The notes below the pieces were generated by a model. That model searched no databases. It saw nothing but the letters and a program-made list of their open reading frames with translations, and was not told the DNA's origin. Position numbers and translations under genes: made by a program. From positions 1-34,333 of the forward strand of contig DATJJR010000038.1 of the NCBI GenBank assembly GCA_035492055.1: a stretch of 34,333 nt of DNA. The letters are read 5' to 3'. This document shows positions 30,596-34,333 of the stretch, in pieces. Position 1 is the first letter of the stretch, and each line of letters starts with the position of its first letter. Source of the stretch: Ga0074130 sp035492055. Lineage in GTDB: Bacteria; Pseudomonadota; Gammaproteobacteria; Burkholderiales; Rhodocyclaceae.

Positions 30596-31210
30596 ATGTC
30601 CCTGTTTCGCCATGCCGCCTTTGAGATATCCATCGCCAAGGCGCGCGAACTACCTGCACCCCGTGGTGCCGAAATCGCATTTGCCGGTCGGTCAAATGCA
30701 GGTAAATCCAGTGCAATCAATACTTTGGCAGCGCATACGCGCTTGGCCTACGTATCCAAAACACCAGGTCGCACGCAGCTCATCAATTTTTTCCGTCTGA
30801 CCAACGGTGCAGTTCTGGTCGATTTACCGGGTTACGGCTATGCCGAAGTGCCCGAAAAAGTACGTCGCGAATGGCAGGGGCTGCTTGAGGAATACCTGAC
30901 CAAACGCGAGAACCTCGTGGGTCTGGTCCTGATTATGGACTCTCGCCGCCCATTAACCGAGCTCGACGTACAAATGATCAACTGGTTCGCGCCGAGCGGT
31001 CGCCCCATCCATTGCCTGCTGACGAAAGCCGACAAGCTCACACGCCAGGATCAGACGAAGGTGTTGCGCGAAACCCGAGAAGCGGTTGAGGATTTCAATG
31101 GACAGATCACCGTACAGCTGTTTTCCAGCCTGAAAAAGACCGGTATGGATGAAGCAGAGAAGATTGTTGGCACCTGGCTAGCGAAAGAAGACGCCGACGA
31201 AGATGAATGA
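30596..31210 (+). CDS. engB: Ribosome biogenesis GTPase EngB/YihA
   Basis: A 204-residue essential GTPase of the TrmE-Era-EngA superfamily, involved in large ribosomal subunit assembly. The G motifs are all present: G1 GRSNAGKSS, G2 Thr in KTPGRTQLINFF, G3 DLPGYGYAEV, G4 TKADK and G5 around LFSSLKKTG. ATG 30596 is chosen; a TTG at 30590 is in frame. The leader is A/T-rich with no Shine-Dalgarno match, so initiation may use an unstructured leader. It is divergent from cytochrome c4 in the order found in many betaproteobacteria. Confidence 0.96.
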   Translation: MSLFRHAAFEISIAKARELPAPRGAEIAFAGRSNAGKSSAINTLAAHTRLAYVSKTPGRTQLINFFRLTNGAVLVDLPGYGYAEVPEKVRREWQGLLEEYLTKRENLVGLVLIMDSRRPLTELDVQMINWFAPSGRPIHCLLTKADKLTRQDQTKVLRETREAVEDFNGQITVQLFSSLKKTGMDEAEKIVGTWLAKEDADEDE

Positions 31211-31279
31211 TGCGTATTCGGGCTGTTGTTTTTTTGCCGACAGGGCTAGAGTGACGCCTTGATCAGCCCGGAGTGCACC

Positions 31280-31531
31280 ATGAAAAAACTGACTGTCCAT
31301 ATCCGTGCGGAACTTGATATTCCCGATGACTGGGAATTCGTCGAGCATCCGTCGGGTATTCAGGTACTGAAAATCGGCGACAGCTATGTTGATTTCGACA
31401 TTGCACCCTTGTGTACAACGTCAAATAGTCCCGATGCCACGTGGTCGGACACCGATATTGAGTTGGTCGAGGAAGTGCTTGAATGTGTCAGCGGCCTCGA
31501 CAGTGAGCTTGAGGTGCAATATCAGCAGTAG
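31280..31531 (+). CDS. Small acidic protein of unknown function
   Basis: An 83-residue protein starting MKKLTVHIRAELDIPDDWEF. It has 19 Asp/Glu against 4 Lys/Arg, so it is strongly acidic; no signal peptide or membrane segment is seen. GGAG lies 6 nt before ATG 31280, and the coding sequence has the base composition of its neighbours, which supports it as a real gene. It follows engB by 69 nt on the same strand. Pattern alternation in the first half suggests a small beta-rich fold, with a C-terminal helix (IELVEEVLECV). I do not recognise the family. Confidence 0.72.
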   Translation: MKKLTVHIRAELDIPDDWEFVEHPSGIQVLKIGDSYVDFDIAPLCTTSNSPDATWSDTDIELVEEVLECVSGLDSELEVQYQQ

Positions 31532-31560
31532 TTGCCAGTAGTTCGCGACCTGTGTGTCAG

Positions 31561-31599
31561 CCGAAAAAACGGGCACTCATGCTGCATGAGTGCCCGTTT
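31561..31599. terminator. Terminator downstream of tRNA-Arg (and of the small acidic gene)
   Basis: A 14-bp stem (31567-31580 with 31586-31599, core ACGGGCACTCAT) has a 5-nt loop. On the minus strand it ends in TTTTTT (31569-31564), making it a strong terminator for the tRNA transcript. On the plus strand it follows the acidic gene and ends in GTTT only. Confidence 0.85.
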
Positions 31600-31607
31600 G
31601 CCGTATT

Positions 31608-31684
31608 TGGCGCGCCCGAGACGATTCGAACGTCCGACCCTTGCCTTCGGAGGGCAATACTCTATCCAGCTGAGCTACGGGCGC
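31608..31684 (-). tRNA. tRNA-Arg (anticodon CCG)
   Basis: The minus strand folds into a complete 77-nt tRNA. The acceptor stem is GCGCCCG / CGGGCGC with discriminator G and encoded CCA. The D arm is GCTC-AGCTGGATA-GAGT, the anticodon stem TTGCC / GGCAA and the loop CTCCGAA, with CCG as anticodon reading CGG. The T arm is GGACG-TTCGAAT-CGTCT with the invariant TTCGA. All pairings are canonical except where a wobble is normal. It is a single gene with its own promoter and terminator. Confidence 0.97.
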
Positions 31685-31698
31685 GTGGAGAGGGGCGA

Positions 31699-31728
31699 AG
31701 AATAGCCGGTTTGTAGGGCTGCGTCCAA
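31699..31728 (-). promoter_or_regulatory. Promoter of tRNA-Arg
   Basis: On the minus strand TTGGAC (31728-31723) and TATTCT (31704-31699) are separated by 18 nt, with a GC-rich discriminator (GCCCCTC) before the tRNA 5' end at 31684. Such discriminators are typical of stringently controlled stable-RNA promoters. Confidence 0.55.
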
Positions 31729-31780
31729 CATGTGTCGAGGTTGATGCTGCCGGCAACGATGTTTTTCGCGCCGGAGTCGA

Positions 31781-31786
31781 TATAAT
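31781..31786 (+). promoter_or_regulatory. Candidate -10 of the cytochrome c5 promoter
   Basis: A perfect TATAAT lies 57 nt before the cytochrome ATG. No good -35 hexamer is found 16-18 nt upstream, so the promoter may be activator-dependent or weak. Confidence 0.4.
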
Positions 31787-31842
31787 CTGCAAATACCAAT
31801 GCATTCAGATTTTTATAAGTCGACTTTTGAGGAACGCCGCCA

Positions 31843-32274
31843 ATGTCAGCTCCGCATGAATCGAAGGAAGGTCTGAGCAGTTTGCAAATCGTGTTTCTCG
31901 TCCTGGCCGGTTTTCTTTTGCTGGTGGCCTTGGGCGCAGGTTTTTCCAAAAGCACGCCCGCAGGCGAGGATTCGTCGGCAGATGATCGCATCGCGCCGGT
32001 GGCCTCGGTCGAAGTTTCGAACGTGGCGGCAAATGCCGGTCAACGCAGCGGTGAAGAGCTGTTCAACTCGGCTTGTACGGCATGTCATACCGCTGGCGTC
32101 ATGGGCGCACCGAAAGCGCATGACAAGGCAGCCTGGCAGGCGCGCTTGGGCGGCAATTTGAAAGCACTGGTTGCCGTGGCGATGAAGGGCAAGGGTTCGA
32201 TGCCGCCGAAGGGTGGTGTGGCGGATGCGACGGAAGAGGAAATCACCAAGGCCGTGGAATTCATGATGAAGTGA
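31843..32274 (+). CDS. Cytochrome c5-type monohaem protein
   Basis: A 143-residue protein with an N-terminal transmembrane helix (about 14-36, LQIVFLVLAGFLLLVALGAG) that probably anchors it to the inner membrane facing the periplasm. A linker and one cytochrome c domain follow. The haem motif is CTACH (Cys78, Cys81, His82), and the axial Met lies in GSMPPKGG (about 119), with a final helix EEEITKAVEFMM. This pattern fits cytochrome c5/class I. AGGAA lies about 9 nt before ATG 31843. It should be matured by ResB-CcsB and carry electrons in respiration. It is convergent with the helicase gene. Confidence 0.92.
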   Translation: MSAPHESKEGLSSLQIVFLVLAGFLLLVALGAGFSKSTPAGEDSSADDRIAPVASVEVSNVAANAGQRSGEELFNSACTACHTAGVMGAPKAHDKAAWQARLGGNLKALVAVAMKGKGSMPPKGGVADATEEEITKAVEFMMK

Positions 32275-32286
32275 GTTCCTCTGCCA

Positions 32287-32324
32287 CAATAAAAAAGCCG
32301 ACGTATGCGTCGGCTTTTTTATTG
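32287..32324. terminator. Bidirectional terminator between cytochrome c5 and rep
   Basis: A perfect 17-bp inverted repeat (32287-32303 with 32308-32324) has core GCCGACG, loop TATG, and A6 and T6 flanks. It can stop both convergent transcripts. Confidence 0.93.
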
Positions 32325-32340
32325 TCCGTGAGCGTAATGC

Positions 32341-34333
32341 TCAAGTCTTGGACGCGAGCAATTCACGGAAACGCGCGAGTTTTGCACGGCCCTCCTCGGC
32401 GCTCACACTGGTGGTCGTGCGTGGGTTGTTGAGTTTGATCTCGGCACCCATTTCGCCAATGAAACGTGACGGTTCACATGTGCGCCATTCCTTGCCCTGC
32501 TTGCGTTTTTCGCAGTGGGTGAGGATGAGACTGTTCCTTGCTCGCGTGATCCCGACGTACATGAGGCGACGTTCTTCCTCGAGCTTGTCGGGCGTCAGCG
32601 ATTCGCGGTGCGGCAGCATCCCTTCCTCGATGCCGACGAGGAAAACGTGGCGAAATTCCAGCCCCTTTGCGGCATGCAAAGTGGCGAGTTGGACCGCGTC
32701 GACATCCTGATCCTGCTTGTCGAGCATGGTGATAAGCGCGATGGTCTGCGTGAGTTCGACCAGCGTCTTGCCGTCATCCTCGCCCTTGCGGCCGAGCCAG
32801 CCGACAAAGTCCTGCACGTTGGCCCACTTCGTTTCGGCTTCGCGCGGCTCCAGATTCTCGAACAGCCAGGTTTCGTAGCCGATGGCACGCACAATGTCAT
32901 TCAGAACGACGGCTGCCGACTCTTTCTGCGCGCGCCATTCCATGCGATTGATGAAGTCGCAGAATTCGCGTACCGATGCAAGCTGGGCCGGTTTCACGTG
33001 CTGTTCGGCACCCGCTTCGCAGGCCGCAGCGAACAAACTGATATGGCGTTCGCCGGCGTACGTACCGAGCGCTTCCAGCGTGGTGCCGCCAATGCCGCGG
33101 CGTGGCGTGGTGACGGCACGGATGAATGCGGGATCTTCGTCGCTGTTGGCGATCAGGCGCAAATAGCTGATCAAATCCTTGATTTCAGTACGCTCGAAAA
33201 AGGATTGGCCGCCGGAGATTTGATAAGGAATACGCTGATTGCGCAGCTGTTGCTCGAACGCCCTTGCCTGGTGATTGCCGCGATAAAGAATCGCGTAGTC
33301 GCTCCATTTGCCACGATGTTCGAACTTGTGCGTGGCGAGTCGCGTCGACACCCATTCCGCTTCCTGCTCGCCATCACGGCAGACATTGACGCTGATCACT
33401 TCACCATGCCCGTTGTCCGACCACAAGCGCTTGTCGAAGACTTTCGGGTTGTGCGCAATCAGATTGTTGGCGGCCTGCAGAATACGCGTGGTTGAGCGGT
33501 AGTTCTGCTCAAGCTTGATGACTTTCAGGTTCGGGTAATCCTGTTGCAGTGCGCGAATATTCTCAATGTCGGCACCGCGCCATGCGTAGATGGATTGGTC
33601 ATCGTCGCCGACGGCGGTAAATGCAGCGCGTGGCCCGGCGATCAATTTCATCAACCGGTACTGGCAGGTATTGGTGTCTTGGTATTCATCGACGAGCAGA
33701 TGGCGCAGCTTGTTTTGCCAACGCCCGCGCGCTTCTTGATCGCGCTCGAACAACACCGTCGGCACACGGATGAGATCGTCGAAATCCACGGCCTGGTAGG
33801 CCTGCAGCGTGCGCTGGTATTCGGTGTAGCATGATGCTGCGCCGCGCTCGAATTCATCGACGGCGGCCTGGCTTGCTGCTTCGGGATCAAGCAGTGCGTT
33901 CTTCCATAACGAAATGCGTGTTTGCACTGCCCGCACGTGGCCCTTGTCGGCGGTGGCACCCAGAATGTCCTGAAACAAACCGGTCGTGTCGGTGGCATCA
34001 AGAATGGAAAAACCCGGCTTGAGCCCGCAGTGCTTTGCTTCCTGGCGCAGGATGCGTGCGCCGAGTGCGTGGAACGTGCTGACGGTCAGGCCTTTGGCGC
34101 CGCCGCTGCCGAGTAGCTTTTCGACGCGCTCGTGCATTTCGCGCGCGGCCTTGTTCGTGAACGTGATTGCCGCGATGCTGTGTGCAGGAATCCCGCACTC
34201 GCGCACGAGATAAGCAATCTTGTTGGTGATGACGCCTGTTTTGCCGCTACCGGCGCCTGCCAGCACCAATAGCGGTGAGTCGAGATGGCAAACGGCTTCG
34301 CGTTGCTGCGGGTTGAGTGACTGCAAAACCGTA
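32341..34333 (-). CDS. rep: ATP-dependent DNA helicase Rep (UvrD/Rep/PcrA family), start at or beyond the right edge
   Basis: A superfamily 1A 3'-to-5' DNA helicase; Rep helps replication forks pass protein blocks. Visible motifs are QSLNPQQREAV (Q motif), Walker A AGAGSGKTGVITNK, AITFTNKAAREM (Ia), LLVDEYQDTN (II), GDDDQSIYAWRGA (III), LEQNYRS (IV), LATLHAAKGLEF (V) and YVGITRARNSLIL (VI). About 661 residues are visible; E. coli Rep is 673. The C-terminal stretch LISYLRLIANSDED and TPRRGIGGTTLE is normal. The first in-window start is a TTG at 34326, but the frame is open to the edge and family proteins begin with Met a few residues before LNP. The true start may therefore lie outside. Rep is favoured over UvrD by length and N-terminus. 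Confidence 0.92.
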   Translation of the reverse strand, partial: TVLQSLNPQQREAVCHLDSPLLVLAGAGSGKTGVITNKIAYLVRECGIPAHSIAAITFTNKAAREMHERVEKLLGSGGAKGLTVSTFHALGARILRQEAKHCGLKPGFSILDATDTTGLFQDILGATADKGHVRAVQTRISLWKNALLDPEAASQAAVDEFERGAASCYTEYQRTLQAYQAVDFDDLIRVPTVLFERDQEARGRWQNKLRHLLVDEYQDTNTCQYRLMKLIAGPRAAFTAVGDDDQSIYAWRGADIENIRALQQDYPNLKVIKLEQNYRSTTRILQAANNLIAHNPKVFDKRLWSDNGHGEVISVNVCRDGEQEAEWVSTRLATHKFEHRGKWSDYAILYRGNHQARAFEQQLRNQRIPYQISGGQSFFERTEIKDLISYLRLIANSDEDPAFIRAVTTPRRGIGGTTLEALGTYAGERHISLFAAACEAGAEQHVKPAQLASVREFCDFINRMEWRAQKESAAVVLNDIVRAIGYETWLFENLEPREAETKWANVQDFVGWLGRKGEDDGKTLVELTQTIALITMLDKQDQDVDAVQLATLHAAKGLEFRHVFLVGIEEGMLPHRESLTPDKLEEERRLMYVGITRARNSLILTHCEKRKQGKEWRTCEPSRFIGEMGAEIKLNNPRTTTSVSAEEGRAKLARFRELLASKT

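Noticed and set aside
11779..31599. Shared stem sequence ACGGGCAC in the terminators at 11779 and 31567 as a dispersed repeat family
   Set aside because: Only eight or nine bases are shared and both elements are plain terminators, so chance or a common GC-rich stem is enough explanation.
32515..33495. 326-codon plus-strand open frame
   Set aside because: It is wholly antisense to the rep helicase, whose motifs are all intact, and shows no domain of its own.

Overview
The window reads as an ordinary chromosomal segment of a betaproteobacterium (moderately high GC, dense coding, AUG/GUG/UUG starts). This is inferred from gene order and content. A gpmA-envC-ctpA-moeB arm faces a rhodanese-grxC-secB-SH3-gpsA arm, followed by trmL and comF. 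The System II cytochrome c maturation pair resB-ccsB sits beside a di-haem cytochrome c4, with engB divergent from it. These arrangements are familiar from Burkholderiales and Nitrosomonadales. No species can be named. I saw no rRNA, CRISPR array, insertion sequence, integrase or phage gene. The only RNA gene found is a tRNA-Arg(CCG).

Layout. 1-6640: the C-terminal end of an EAL phosphodiesterase, then a marR-ClC channel pair on the minus strand with nested palindromes at its promoter. Next come an MFS transporter and a divergent TetR regulator separated by two near-identical operators, a GAF-like micro-ORF, a DUF1415 protein and a carboxylesterase. 6640-10980: a membrane PAS-GGDEF-EAL protein, a membrane TPR protein behind a sigma-32-like promoter, and a cold-shock protein with a long leader. 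10990-15300 (minus strand): gpmA, envC, ctpA, moeB. 15340-18180 (plus): a rhodanese lacking its cysteine, grxC, secB, an SH3 protein and gpsA. 18220-22643: trmL (minus), a SerC-like aminotransferase (plus), ComF (minus), then overlapping bioB and bioC (plus). 22851-26593: a DUF1800-DUF1501 secreted pair and a DUF455 ferritin-like protein. 26636-30517 (minus): cytochrome c4, resB, ccsB. 30596-34333: engB, a small acidic protein, tRNA-Arg (minus), a cytochrome c5-type protein, and the Rep-type helicase running off the right edge.

How the genes fit together. Three themes recur. The first is c-di-GMP turnover (two EAL proteins, one also carrying GGDEF). The second is envelope and protein export (EnvC, CtpA, SecB, SH3 protein, DUF1800/1501). 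The third is c-type cytochromes with their maturation (cytochrome c4, cytochrome c5, ResB, CcsB).

I found no convincing entirely new multi-gene system. The most interesting signals are regulatory. Two 32-bp-spaced TetR palindromes lie between tetR and the transporter, and nested inverted repeats cover the marR promoter and start codon. Sigma-28-like and sigma-32-like promoters precede the GGDEF-EAL and TPR genes. Three hairpin-plus-U-tract elements (csp, moeB, resB) lie within about 35 nt of a downstream start codon. Other oddities are the cysteine-less rhodanese, a TetR with a lysine-rich N-terminal extension, a GAF-like gene fragment and a bioC with no AUG start.
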